A DNA stretch of 64,000 nt from CAZOGW01 sp964579415 (GCA_964579415.1 CAZOGW010000005.1:7381-71380); one strand, 5' to 3'; shown: positions 24,634 through 33,599, counted from the stretch's first letter. The notes: generated by a model from the sequence alone, not told the origin. Made by a program: numbers and translations.

Positions 24634-25121
24634 GCCTGCCGGCCTTTGATCCTCTCGGTGCTCTGCGGGCCCTCGTTCAGGGAGAGGTGCGCTTCGTCCT
24701 CATCGGCGGCCTGGCGGGCCGGCTCTGGGGGTCTCCGACCGTGACCAACGATCTCGACATCTGCTACTCGCGCCAGCCCGACAACCTGGAGCGACTCGCC
24801 ACGACCCTGGTGCGCCTGGAGGCGCGACTGCGTGGAGTGGACGACGTCGTCCCGCTCATCCTTGATGCCCAGACCCTCGCAGCGGGCGACTCGTTCACGT
24901 TCGTCACCTCGGCTGGCAACCTCGACATCCTTGCCACACCCAGCGGGACACAGGGCTTCGAGGATCTGGTGCTGGCGGCCACCGAGATGGATCTCGGGGA
25001 TCTGTCCGTTCTCGTCGTCGATGTGGAAGACCTCATCCGTATGAAGCGTGCGGCGGCGAGACCCAAGGACCTCATCGAGGTCGAGGTGTTGACGGCACTG
25101 CGGGACGAGCTGCCCCGCTGA
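24630..25121 (+). CDS. Nucleotidyltransferase-fold protein, possible toxin
   Basis: The 163-residue protein has the DNA polymerase beta-like nucleotidyltransferase pattern: FVLIGGLAGRLWGSPTVTNDLDI, covering about residues 24-46, with the GS and D-x-D metal-binding residues, and a third acidic candidate in GNLDILA. The C-terminal RMKRAAARPKDLIEVEVL segment matches AbiEii/DUF6036-like proteins. It probably transfers a nucleotide to RNA or protein. It is translationally coupled to the XRE gene. Whether it is toxic is unknown. Confidence 0.8.
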   Translation: MSLPAFDPLGALRALVQGEVRFVLIGGLAGRLWGSPTVTNDLDICYSRQPDNLERLATTLVRLEARLRGVDDVVPLILDAQTLAAGDSFTFVTSAGNLDILATPSGTQGFEDLVLAATEMDLGDLSVLVVDVEDLIRMKRAAARPKDLIEVEVLTALRDELPR

Positions 25122-25125
25122 CGAT

Positions 25126-25530
25126 TCAGGCGAAGGCGGCGATCACCTGGCCGAAGCGGTGGATGGGGGAGAGGGAGGTTGCGCCGGCGGCACACCTCGT
25201 CGGGCGTGGTGAACACGACGGCGTGCGCAGGCATCCCATACCGAGCCGCCAGCGCCACATAGCCGCGGCGGCGCTCCCGGTCGAGGCCGAGGGTGTCGAC
25301 GACGGTGAGCAGACCGCGCCGTAGCCGCTGCCCAGGATGTCGTCGAGAAGGTCGAAGGCGTCCGTGCCGGCTCTCCTGTCGGACTCCGACGCCCCCACCA
25401 TCGCCCGCAGCCGGTCCGACGACACCACCTGGTGCCAGGCGAAGCTCGCCTCCGCCCACGTGCTCTTCCCCGCCGAGGACGCCCCGACGAGCACCACCAG
25501 GCACGTCGCGGGCAGCCGGATCTCCTCCAT
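25126..25530 (-). pseudogene. Frameshifted P-loop (AAA_33-type) kinase
   Basis: From ATG 25530 the frame gives LVVLVGASSAGKSTWAEASF (Walker A) and SSDRLRAMVGASESDRRAG, as in PNKP-like kinases. Near 25318-25325 the homology moves to another frame: LLTVVDTLGLDRERRRGY, ARYGMPAHAVVFTTPDEVCRRR. One missing base in GGCGCGG (GGCCGCGG expected) would restore it. The end may shift back, since RFGQVIAAFA in the first frame looks like a normal C-terminus. The gene is either decaying or carries assembly errors. Confidence 0.6.
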
Positions 25531-25667
25531 CACGCTGAGGCTAAACCGGGCCTTCGAGTCGCGTCCGGCTCCCTTCTCGCCACCCACGTCCGGCACCTAC
25601 GGGCTCCGCCGGGATGCGGGGCCAGGGGGACGGGCCGTATGCTCGACAGCGGAGAAGGGAGGGCTGT

Positions 25668-28304
25668 GTGATCGGCCGCGACCGGGAGATGGCCGACCTG
25701 ATCGAGCGGATCGGGAGGCGGCGCCTGGTGACCGTCATCGGCGCGGGCGGTATCGGGAAGACCACCGTGGCGCGCGCGGTAGCCGAGGCCGTCGCGGACC
25801 GCTTCGCCCTGGGGGCACATTTCGTCGACCTGACCGCAGTCGATCGAGCGGACGACGTCGGCGGGGCCATCGCCGCCCAACTCGGCTACCCGTCCTTCCG
25901 GGCGCTCCTCGATTCGCCGACCGACGCTGAGGCGCTGGTCGTGGTCGACAACTGCGAGCACGTCATCGACGCCGCCGCATCGGCCATCGCCGACGTCCTG
26001 GCGTCCTGCCCATCGCCGACGGTACTGGCGACCAGCCGGAGCCCGCTCGATCTGGTGGGGGAGTCTGTGATGGTGCTCGGTCCGCTGGGCGTACCGGCGA
26101 GCAGCAGCGCCGTCGGGACCGGGACCGAATCGGTGCGGTTGTTCCTCCAGTGCGCCCGGGATTCCGGAGCTGTGCCGGGCGACGACCAACTCCACGACAT
26201 CGCCGAGCTGTGTCGCCATCTTGACGGCGTCCCGTTGGCCATCGAACTGGCGGCGGCACAGACCCGCGCGATGACTCCGGCCGGCATCCTGGGCCACCTG
26301 CGGTCAGGTGACGATGTCCTGGCGCGGCCCCGGCTGCGCAGCGCCGGCCGCCACCGCAGCCTGTGGGAGACGATCGAGTGGTCCCGCCTCCTGCTCGAGC
26401 CCGAGCCGGCAGCGCTGTTCGATCGTCTCGGCGTCTTCGCCGGGCCCTTCTCCATCCCCGCGGCGCATGCGATATGTGCCCCGCCGAACACTTCGCCATC
26501 GGCGACGAGGCTGGCCGTGACCAGTCTGGTGGACAGCTCTCTGCTGGCCGTCGAGCACCGCGAGGCGGAGGCGAGGTACCGGATGCTGACCCCGATCCGG
26601 TCCTTCGCACTGGGTCGGCTCGGCGCCTCCGGGGATCTGCCCGCGGTACAGGATCGGTTCGTCGACCACGTCGTCGATGTCGTGACGACGGTTGTTGACG
26701 CGACCCGCCTACGTTGGTCGACGCCGGACGTCCAGCGGCTCCTCGCCCTGTACGACAACATGGCGGCAGCGCTGCGCTGGTGCATCTATCACGACGACAC
26801 CGTCGACCGTGCCGGGATCATCTACGGGGCTCTGTGGGCGTGGGTCCCCCATGGGCACACCGACGACATTGCGTTGCTGGGGCGGGAGCTGGTCGCCCGG
26901 TGGCCGGATCTGCCGCCGCCGTGGGGACCGGACGTCGCCGCCACGCGTGCGGCCGCCGAATACCTGCTCGGTCGTCCCCGGGTGGCCGCCACTCTCGCCG
27001 AAGGGGCGTTGCCCGAGGCGGACCGATCGCGGTTCGCACCGGCCACGCTTCGCCGCATCCTCGGTGAGGTGGCGCGGGTGACCGGTGATGCGAGCGGGGC
27101 CGAGGCCCTGTTCGCAGAGGCGGCTCACCAGGCGGACCGGTTGGGGCTGCGGTCTCTGGCCATGGAGGCCGAGGTGCTCCGGGCCCAGGTGCTCGCCGAC
27201 ACCGGGCGGATCGAAGAGGCACGGGCCATCACGCGAGCCGTGTACCACGAGGCGGTCTCGACCGGTTCGGACCTGAGCGCCTTATGGGCATGGTCGTCGG
27301 AGGGTCACACCCTCTTGCGTCGCGACCCGCAGGAGGCCCTGCCCGTCATCGAGGAAGCGCTGGTGGCCGCCCGGCGTGCCGACCACGCCGTGATGATCGC
27401 CGCCAACCTCTACTCCAAGACGGTGGCCCTGGCGACTCTCGGTCACACCACCGAGGCGGCCGCGGCCGCGTTGGAGCTGATCGATGCGCTGCTCTACCGC
27501 GGCGTGCTCTCCTCGGGCCGGACGGTCCTCGATGTCGTCGCTCTGGTCCTGCGCCGCGCCGGCGACCCCCGGTGGGCACCGATCCACGCCACGGCCCGCA
27601 CCCTCCCGGTGACCGTCCTCATGGCGGGGGTCGGGTACGAACTCTTCACCCTCCCCGATAGTGACGGGCAGCCCATGGAACGCCGGCTGGCCATCTCCCT
27701 GGCGCGCCGCGCACTCACCGAGATACTCGCCGATCCCCCGACCGGTGGCGGAGAACCTTCAGCCGGCGCCGATGCCGTGTTCTCCCGCAGCGGAGATGTC
27801 TGGGACGTTCGCTTCGCCGGGACGGCCGTGCACCTCAAGGCGTCCAAGGGGATGGACGACCTGGCCCGCCTCCTGGCCAGCCCCGGGGTCGAGGTCCACT
27901 GCCTCGAGCTGTCGGGCGCGGGCCTGGTGTCGTCGTCGACGGGCGAGACGATCGACAGCGCCGCCAGGCGAAGTTACGAGGCGCGGGTGCGCGAGCTACA
28001 AGGCGACGTCGAAGAGGCAGAGGCCGACAACGACACCGGGCGGGCGGAGCAAGCTCGCTCCGAGCTCGACGCGCTGGTGGACCATCTCGCCGGAGCCCTC
28101 GGTCTGGGCGGTAGGGCCCGGCAGAGTGGAGGCTCGGCGGAACGTGCCCGCTCCGCGGTGACTCACCGTTTGCGCTCGACCATCCGGCGCATCGCCGATC
28201 AGCATCCCGAGCTGGGCCGTCACCTGGCTGCGTCCGTGGTCACAGGGTCCTACTGCTGCTACCGGCCCGAGAGGCCGGTGGAGTGGCGGGTCACCGCCCC
28301 GTGA
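25668..28304 (+). CDS. Large NB-ARC/TPR-type ATPase regulator lacking an HTH
   Basis: The protein is 878 residues from GTG 25668, with AGGGAGG upstream. The N-terminal STAND ATPase shows Walker A (VIGAGGIGKTTVARAV), Walker B (ALVVVDNCEH), sensor TVLATSRSPL and GVPLAIELAAA. A long helical middle region carries TPR-like repeats (about residues 400-650). The last 190 residues form a module seen in actinobacterial predicted ATPases (VRFAGTAVHLKASKGMDDLARLL, AARRSYEARVRELQGDVEEAE, SAVTHRLRSTIRRIA, HPELGRHLAASVVTGSYCCY-type ending). No LuxR, SARP or cyclase domain is present, although such domains are usual partners. A signalling role is inferred. Confidence 0.85.
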   Translation: MIGRDREMADLIERIGRRRLVTVIGAGGIGKTTVARAVAEAVADRFALGAHFVDLTAVDRADDVGGAIAAQLGYPSFRALLDSPTDAEALVVVDNCEHVIDAAASAIADVLASCPSPTVLATSRSPLDLVGESVMVLGPLGVPASSSAVGTGTESVRLFLQCARDSGAVPGDDQLHDIAELCRHLDGVPLAIELAAAQTRAMTPAGILGHLRSGDDVLARPRLRSAGRHRSLWETIEWSRLLLEPEPAALFDRLGVFAGPFSIPAAHAICAPPNTSPSATRLAVTSLVDSSLLAVEHREAEARYRMLTPIRSFALGRLGASGDLPAVQDRFVDHVVDVVTTVVDATRLRWSTPDVQRLLALYDNMAAALRWCIYHDDTVDRAGIIYGALWAWVPHGHTDDIALLGRELVARWPDLPPPWGPDVAATRAAAEYLLGRPRVAATLAEGALPEADRSRFAPATLRRILGEVARVTGDASGAEALFAEAAHQADRLGLRSLAMEAEVLRAQVLADTGRIEEARAITRAVYHEAVSTGSDLSALWAWSSEGHTLLRRDPQEALPVIEEALVAARRADHAVMIAANLYSKTVALATLGHTTEAAAAALELIDALLYRGVLSSGRTVLDVVALVLRRAGDPRWAPIHATARTLPVTVLMAGVGYELFTLPDSDGQPMERRLAISLARRALTEILADPPTGGGEPSAGADAVFSRSGDVWDVRFAGTAVHLKASKGMDDLARLLASPGVEVHCLELSGAGLVSSSTGETIDSAARRSYEARVRELQGDVEEAEADNDTGRAEQARSELDALVDHLAGALGLGGRARQSGGSAERARSAVTHRLRSTIRRIADQHPELGRHLAASVVTGSYCCYRPERPVEWRVTAP

Positions 28305-28380
28305 GGTCGGCGGGGCGATAGCTGCCTCCTGATCGGAGGCCGTGATCGCGCCTGGGACCGGTTGGCTCGGCATTTCACGT

Positions 28381-28399
28381 CGTGAGAGGGGATCTCACG
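28381..28399. promoter_or_regulatory. Palindrome upstream of metalloprotease gene
   Basis: CGTGAGA (28381-28387) and TCTCACG (28393-28399) form a perfect 7-bp inverted repeat with a five-base spacer, about 45 bases before the start codon. It could be a repressor or activator site. No matching regulator was identified. Confidence 0.45.
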
Positions 28400-28401
28400 C
28401 C

Positions 28402-28437
28402 TTCCTTCTGGCAAGTCAAGCTACGAACCAGAAGGAA
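28402..28437 (+). promoter_or_regulatory. Hairpin that sequesters the ribosome binding site
   Basis: TTCCTTCTGG (28402-28411) is perfectly complementary to CCAGAAGGAA (28428-28437), with a 16-base loop. The 3' arm contains the Shine-Dalgarno sequence AGAAGGAA that ends five bases before ATG 28443. If both arms are in the mRNA, translation would be blocked until the stem opens. Confidence 0.7.
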
Positions 28438-28442
28438 ATCTC

Positions 28443-29582
28443 ATGAACTCCCCCATTCCCGAGGGGCCGTTCCACGGCTCTTCTCCGACCCGGCCGGCGC
28501 CGCGTGCGCGACGGCTGCACACCATGTTGGCGGCGTTCGCCGTGGCGGCTTCCCTGCTCGTTGGATGGACGCAGCCGGTCGCGGCCCAGACGTCGTCCGA
28601 GCCGGGCGATCCCACCCCCGCTGCCTGCGTGTCCCTCACCAAGCTGACCAAGCTCACCACCACCGGTGGCCCGTTCGACGGGGGTACCAAGATCGCCTGG
28701 ACGGTGACCAAGCCCACGACGTCGACATGCAAGGCGCTGGTGGTTACCTTGAACGGCTCTCCCGTCGCCCCCAGCGGCTCGATGGTGGTGGATCCGGCGC
28801 TTACGTCCCAGTACGCCCTGGTGGCCAAGATGGGGACCGCATCCAAGGGTCTCGGTTCGACCGTCGCCGTGGGAGGCGACATCGTCGGGTACAAGGTGAC
28901 CCGCGCCGGGCGTGGGGGGGCCATCATCACCACAATCATGAACCCGGACACCATCGCCGCCGATGAGGCGAGGGTGATTGCAGCCGAGATCATCGGCGCT
29001 CTGTCAACCGAGGGACGGCTCAAGCTGGTCGGCCGCACGATTGAGGTCCACATCATCCCCGCTGCTACGGCGTTGACGGTGCTCCCACCGTGGAAGTCAT
29101 TGGCCGGCAAGATGACCTGCGACGAGAAGCTCCCCGACGGCAAGCCCAACGATGCCTGTGTCGCTCCACGAGCCTGGAAGGACATTCGGGGCGCCGGCGG
29201 CATCCTGATACTCGGGACCAACCACCGGATCGCCACCGCAGTGGGAGAAGAAGCCCTCATCAACATCCCCGGCAAGACGACGACCACCAGCCTCGGCCAC
29301 ACCCTGGCGCACGAGCTGGGTCACACCGTCCTCGACTTTGCTGCCCCCAACGAGAAGGTGAACGTCGGGAAGGTGCTGGAGGGGAACAAGAATCACGACT
29401 ACATGGGCGACGAAACCTATACCAGTTCGACTCTGCACGAATACTTCGCCGAGGGGGCGGCGGGCATGTTCGGCTACGAGCTGACGCTCCAGCTGGACCA
29501 CGAGTACACCCAGACCTGGTTGAAGGCGAACGAGCCGAAGTTGTACCCGATCCTGGCCCGGGTCTTCCCCGGAGCCCTCTGA
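28443..29582 (+). CDS. Secreted zinc metalloprotease-like protein
   Basis: The 379-residue product has an N-terminal Arg-rich region, a hydrophobic helix (LAAFAVAASLLVGW) and an AQT cleavage site near residue 49, so it is exported. An unrecognised beta-rich region follows. The C-terminal third has the zincin motif HELGH (in LGHTLAHELGHTVLDFAAP, about residues 279-297) and a downstream EYFAEGAAGMFGY, whose Glu may be the third zinc ligand as in lethal-factor-like peptidases. The substrate is unknown. Its translation may be controlled by the upstream hairpin. Confidence 0.75.
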   Translation: MNSPIPEGPFHGSSPTRPAPRARRLHTMLAAFAVAASLLVGWTQPVAAQTSSEPGDPTPAACVSLTKLTKLTTTGGPFDGGTKIAWTVTKPTTSTCKALVVTLNGSPVAPSGSMVVDPALTSQYALVAKMGTASKGLGSTVAVGGDIVGYKVTRAGRGGAIITTIMNPDTIAADEARVIAAEIIGALSTEGRLKLVGRTIEVHIIPAATALTVLPPWKSLAGKMTCDEKLPDGKPNDACVAPRAWKDIRGAGGILILGTNHRIATAVGEEALINIPGKTTTTSLGHTLAHELGHTVLDFAAPNEKVNVGKVLEGNKNHDYMGDETYTSSTLHEYFAEGAAGMFGYELTLQLDHEYTQTWLKANEPKLYPILARVFPGAL

Positions 29583-29731
29583 TCACCTACGACCCTACAG
29601 ACTGATCATGGAGCCGGCCGGACGCGATGACGTCCGGCCGGCCCGGTCGCGTCCTGGCCCCGCCAACCTGGGTGGGGCGAGGCGGTCCCGTGTCGTTTCC
29701 TCCCGGAGGCGGCGTCCCGCGGCGGCGCCGG

Positions 29732-29737
29732 TACAAT
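29732..29737 (+). promoter_or_regulatory. -10 box of the tRNA-Ala gene
   Basis: TACAAT lies 11 bases before the mature 5' end of the tRNA. A clear -35 hexamer was not identified. Confidence 0.5.
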
Positions 29738-29748
29738 GGCGAGTCCCC

Positions 29749-29822
29749 GGGGACGTAGCTCAGGCTGGCAGAGCACCTGGTTTGCAACCAGGGGGTCGTG
29801 GGTTCAAATCCCATCGTCTCCA
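29749..29822 (+). tRNA. tRNA-Ala (anticodon TGC)
   Basis: A full cloverleaf is present. The acceptor GGGGACG pairs with CGTCTCC, giving the G3-U70 wobble that identifies alanine tRNA. The D stem is GCTC/GAGC, the anticodon stem CCTGG/CCAGG encloses TTTGCAA with anticodon TGC, and the T arm is GTGGG-TTCAAAT-CCCAT. CCA is not encoded. Confidence 0.97.
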
Positions 29823-29877
29823 CCCGAGGCCGGGCGATCAGGGGGGCCGGCCGCACAGCAGAGAGGCTGGCCAACCC

Positions 29878-31038
29878 ATGCGGGAAGCAGTCATCGTCGA
29901 CGCCATCCGGACGCCAGGAGGCAAGCGCAACGGCAAGCTGAAGAATTGGCACGCCGTCGACCTGGCCGCCGAAGTGCTCACCGAGATCGCCAAGCGCAAC
30001 GACCTCGATCCCGTCCTCGTCGACGACGTCATCTTCGGTTGCGTGACCCAGACCGGCGAGCAGGGCGTCAACGTAGCCCGCAACGCCGTCCTTGCCGCCG
30101 GGTACCCCGAGACGGTTCCCGGGGTCACCCTCGACCGGCAGTGCGGCTCCAGCCAGCAGGCCATCCACTTTGCCGCCCAGGGGATCATCGCCGGCGCCTA
30201 CGACGTTGCCATCGCCGGCGGCGTCGAGATGATGAGCCGTGTCCCCATGGGGATCACCATGCAGCAAGGCCCCGGTACTGCCTTCGGCCCCCGCATGCTG
30301 GAGCGCTACGACATCGTCCCTCAGGGCATCTCGGCGGAGATCATCGCCGAGACCTGGGGCGTAACCCGGGAGGAGGCCGACCGGCTCGCCGTCGACTCGC
30401 ACGCCCGGGCATTGCGGGCGACCAACGAGGGCCGCTTCGACAACGAGATCATCCCGATAGAGGTGCGTGGCGATGACGGCTCGGTGGAGATCGTGCGCCG
30501 TGATGAGGGCATCCGGCCCGGGACGTCGCTGGAGACGCTGGCCCAGCTCAACCCAGCTTTCAAGGAGGGCGGTATCGTCACCGCCGGGAACTCGTCGCAG
30601 ATCGCCGACGGCGCCTCGGCCGTCCTGGTGACGAGCCGTGACAAGGCGGAGGACCTGGGCCTGCGCCCCCGCGCCCGCCTCGTCGGGTTCTCCGTGGTCG
30701 GCGTGGACCCGGTCGGCATGCTGACCGGCCCGGCACCCGCCACTGCCAAGGCGCTGGTCAACGCCGGCCTCAGCCTCGACGACATAGACCGGTTCGAGGT
30801 CAACGAGGCGTTCGCCACGGTGGTGGCGGTCTGGCTACGGGAGACAGGTGCCGACTGGGAGAAGACCAACGTCAACGGCGGGGCGATGGCGCTGGGGCAT
30901 CCGCTGGGCGCCTCGGGAGCGAAGCTGATGGCAACCCTGCTCAACGAATTGGAGCGCACCGGCGGTCGCTACGGGCTGCTGACGATGTGCGAGGGTGCGG
31001 GCATGGCCAACGCCACCGTCATCGAGCGCCTCGGCTGA
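29878..31038 (+). CDS. Acetyl-CoA C-acyltransferase (thiolase)
   Basis: The protein is 386 residues from ATG 29878. Thiolase signatures are clear: VDAIRTPGGKRNG, the nucleophile Cys in DRQCGSSQQA, NEAFATVVAVW with NGGAMALGHPLGASGA (His and acidic residues), and the C-terminal catalytic Cys in LLTMCEGAGMANA. It catalyses either thiolytic cleavage of 3-ketoacyl-CoA or acetoacetyl-CoA formation. A longer reading would run through the tRNA and was rejected. A zinc-ribbon-like small gene follows three bases downstream and may be co-transcribed. Confidence 0.95.
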   Translation: MREAVIVDAIRTPGGKRNGKLKNWHAVDLAAEVLTEIAKRNDLDPVLVDDVIFGCVTQTGEQGVNVARNAVLAAGYPETVPGVTLDRQCGSSQQAIHFAAQGIIAGAYDVAIAGGVEMMSRVPMGITMQQGPGTAFGPRMLERYDIVPQGISAEIIAETWGVTREEADRLAVDSHARALRATNEGRFDNEIIPIEVRGDDGSVEIVRRDEGIRPGTSLETLAQLNPAFKEGGIVTAGNSSQIADGASAVLVTSRDKAEDLGLRPRARLVGFSVVGVDPVGMLTGPAPATAKALVNAGLSLDDIDRFEVNEAFATVVAVWLRETGADWEKTNVNGGAMALGHPLGASGAKLMATLLNELERTGGRYGLLTMCEGAGMANATVIERLG

Positions 31039-31041
31039 ACG

Positions 31042-31272
31042 ATGGACGTCGTGATCGCGGTGGCGATCGGAGTCGGCATCATGGCGGTGGCACTGTGGAC
31101 CGTGCGGCTCCTGGCCACGCCCGGCCCCGAAGAACCCGACCCCGACGAGGTCCACGAGACCTCCATCGACTACAAATGCATCGTCTGCGGCCTCCGCCTG
31201 ACGGTCACCGCCGCCCAGGAAGGCGAGACCGTCGCGCCAAGACACTGTCGTGAGGACATGGAGATTGTGTGA
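31042..31272 (+). CDS. Small membrane-anchored zinc-ribbon-like protein
   Basis: The 76-residue product has one N-terminal helix (VVIAVAIGVGIMAVALWTVRLL), an acidic linker and a C-terminal domain with YKCIVCGLRLTV and PRHCREDMEIV. The CxxC plus HC pair could bind one zinc ion. It is three bases downstream of the thiolase gene. I recognise no named family. Confidence 0.65.
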   Translation: MDVVIAVAIGVGIMAVALWTVRLLATPGPEEPDPDEVHETSIDYKCIVCGLRLTVTAAQEGETVAPRHCREDMEIV

Positions 31273-31313
31273 GGCCCATTGCCGAGATCGCGAGCGGGTC
31301 TCGCCGCGAGAAG

Positions 31314-31365
31314 TACTTGGTACTTGGTACTTGGTACTTCGCGGATACCAAGTACCAAGTACCCC
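31314..31365. repeat. Heptamer hairpin locus between convergent genes
   Basis: Three TACTTGG units and one TACTTCG run into a nine-base loop and then the inverted units ATACCAAG, TACCAAG and TACC. The stem 31319-31336 / 31346-31363 is 18 bp and perfect. It lies between the zinc-ribbon-like gene and crgA, which are convergent, so it could act as a bidirectional terminator. Confidence 0.9.
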
Positions 31366-31398
31366 TTGCTCGCACCCGGCTCGCGGTTGTGCGATCCC

Positions 31399-31650
31399 CT
31401 ACCGATAGTTCAGGGTCATCGCGAAGCCGCCGGCGATGGCGGCGAGGCCGGCGAAGAGGTAGTTGTTCGACGTGCCGCCCGGCAACAGGTTCATGTAGTT
31501 GACGAGGATGATGAGCACGCCGAGGCCCATCAGCCCGAACATCGTCACCACATACCAGGTGGGCGACGGGCCCTTGTCCTTCGCCGGGTTGACGTGCTTC
31601 GGCGGCGTGGGGCGGTTGTGGGCTTTCTTGCGTGGTTTCGAAACGGGCAT
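31399..31650 (-). CDS. crgA: Cell division protein CrgA
   Basis: The 83-residue protein from ATG 31650 has a basic Pro-rich N-terminus (MPVSKPRKKAHNRPTPPK) and two transmembrane helices (WYVVTMFGLMGLGVLIILVNYM and NYLFAGLAAIAGGFAMTL), the CrgA layout. CrgA helps place septal peptidoglycan machinery with FtsZ and FtsI at the division site. Its position back-to-back with a sortase and trpG/pabA genes matches actinobacterial gene order. Confidence 0.92.
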   Translation of the reverse strand: MPVSKPRKKAHNRPTPPKHVNPAKDKGPSPTWYVVTMFGLMGLGVLIILVNYMNLLPGGTSNNYLFAGLAAIAGGFAMTLNYR

Positions 31651-31834
31651 GATGCCGAGAGCGTAGTGCTCCCCCGGTGAGTTCACCCAACCGCCCCCCG
31701 GTTGGGGTACGCGGTGCGTTACCCTCTGGCGTCCGTAGCCGACCAGCGAGCCGACCATCACCACCTCACCCGCCGTCGCCACCGATGCACCGCCGCCCGC
31801 CGGGGTTCCCCGGGCGGGTCTCGGGGTCCGCCTG

Positions 31835-32524
31835 GTGCGCACCGTCGGCTGGACACTGATCTGGCTAGGGCTTCTCACCCTGGGATTCGTGGTGCACCAG
31901 CTCTATGTCACCGACTTCATCGCCCAGCGCCAGCAGTCGACCCTGGCGGAGGCGAGGCTGGTCAACAACGCCTCCGCCGTTGTCACCGAGGAGGTCGTGG
32001 TCTCACCGACTGGGGAGGAGCTGACGCTCACGTTGGAGAGCCCGCCCCCGCTCGGTGAAGCGTTCGCCCTCATCCGCATCCCGTCGATCCCGTCGCTGGC
32101 GGAGGGATGGAACGTCGTCGAAGGCGTGGCGGTGGAGCACCTGCGTACCGGCGCCGGGCACATGCCGGACACGCCTCTCCCCGGCCAGCCGGGCAACGCC
32201 GTGATCAGCGGGCACCGCACCACCTACGGTGCTCCCTTCCACGAGTTGGACACCCTGGTGGAGGGGGATCGTATCGAGGTCGACACCGCCATCGGCACCC
32301 ACGTCTACGAGGTGCGGGAGGTGACCGACCTGGGCGCACCACTCGAGGAGGGGGCCGGGTTCGTGGTGGCCCCCACCGATGTGTGGGTGACCGACCCGCT
32401 TCCCGGTGGGTGGCTCACGCTGACGACCTGCCACCCCAAGTTCTCGGCGCGCCAGCGGCTCATTATCCGTGCCGAGATGGTGGACGGACCCAACGCGGCG
32501 GCGATCCGGGCGATGACGCCGTGA
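31835..32524 (+). CDS. Class E sortase
   Basis: The 229-residue protein starts at GTG 31835, the only start codon between the upstream in-frame stop and the membrane helix. The helix is VGWTLIWLGLLTLGFVVHQLY. The sortase core has the catalytic His in VISGHRTTYG, Cys in LTLTTCHP and Arg a few residues later in SARQRL. The sequence and gene order (crgA, sortase, small membrane gene, trpG) fit class E sortases, which attach surface proteins with LAxTG-like signals. Confidence 0.9.
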   Translation: MRTVGWTLIWLGLLTLGFVVHQLYVTDFIAQRQQSTLAEARLVNNASAVVTEEVVVSPTGEELTLTLESPPPLGEAFALIRIPSIPSLAEGWNVVEGVAVEHLRTGAGHMPDTPLPGQPGNAVISGHRTTYGAPFHELDTLVEGDRIEVDTAIGTHVYEVREVTDLGAPLEEGAGFVVAPTDVWVTDPLPGGWLTLTTCHPKFSARQRLIIRAEMVDGPNAAAIRAMTP

Positions 32525-32669
32525 TCCGCCGTGGCTTCAGGGCGCTACCGGGGCCACTCCCGGTGCGGATCGTGGAGACGCTGGTCCTCGTCGCCGTCTT
32601 GCTGGTGGCGCTCCACTTCTTCTACACCTGGCTGGGTCAGGTGCTGGTCGATCCCGGAGGAGGCATCGG

Positions 32670-32673
<4 letters not shown>
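32521..32673 (+). CDS. Small single-pass membrane protein
   Basis: This 50-residue protein starts at a GTG overlapping the sortase stop (GTGA) and ends overlapping the trpG start (ATGA). It has a basic N-terminus, one helix (ETLVLVAVLLVALHFFYTW) and a Gly-rich tail. The tight coupling on both sides suggests it is real; its role is unknown and may be linked to the sortase. Confidence 0.65.
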
Positions 32674-33248
<575 letters not shown>

Positions 33249-33506
33249 CCACCCACATCGGGCGGGGCCGCCCCGGAGTCGGGCGTCGCGTGTGACCCTG
33301 GGGGCGGTGCATCCCCGGAGTTGCCCGGGAGGGACCGCACACAGGGCAATGCCCCGACGAGCACCGGTCCACCACGGTGAAGGCGATGCCCGTCTGAGCC
33401 AGTGCCGCCTCGGCGGCGGCGAAGGCCGCGTCCCCTGCTGTTCTGTGTGCCGGTAGTGCCATGGGGACAAGGTATCAACGGGGTATGACAAGAAAAGGGC
33501 ACTCCG

Positions 33507-33528
33507 TACTCAGTATTCGAGTATTCGT
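33507..33528. repeat. Degenerate heptamer locus
   Basis: TACTCAG, TATTCGA and, after one extra base, TATTCGT follow the 7-base TAY-type pattern seen elsewhere, but with more divergence. It is in the gap between the amidotransferase gene and the convergent EamA gene. Confidence 0.5.
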
Positions 33529-33599
33529 CAGTCGGTGACCATGACGGGTTCCCGTTCGCCGGGGTCGGGGGCAATCCAGGGTTGGGGGATACCGGATGG

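Noticed and set aside
24764..25504. A 246-codon antisense frame across the nucleotidyltransferase gene
   Set aside because: Only its N-terminal third is meaningful, being the shifted middle part of the broken P-loop kinase; the rest is the antisense of a real gene.
29608..29877. N-terminal extension of the thiolase frame through the tRNA
   Set aside because: It would translate the tRNA-Ala gene; ATG 29878 matches the family N-terminus.
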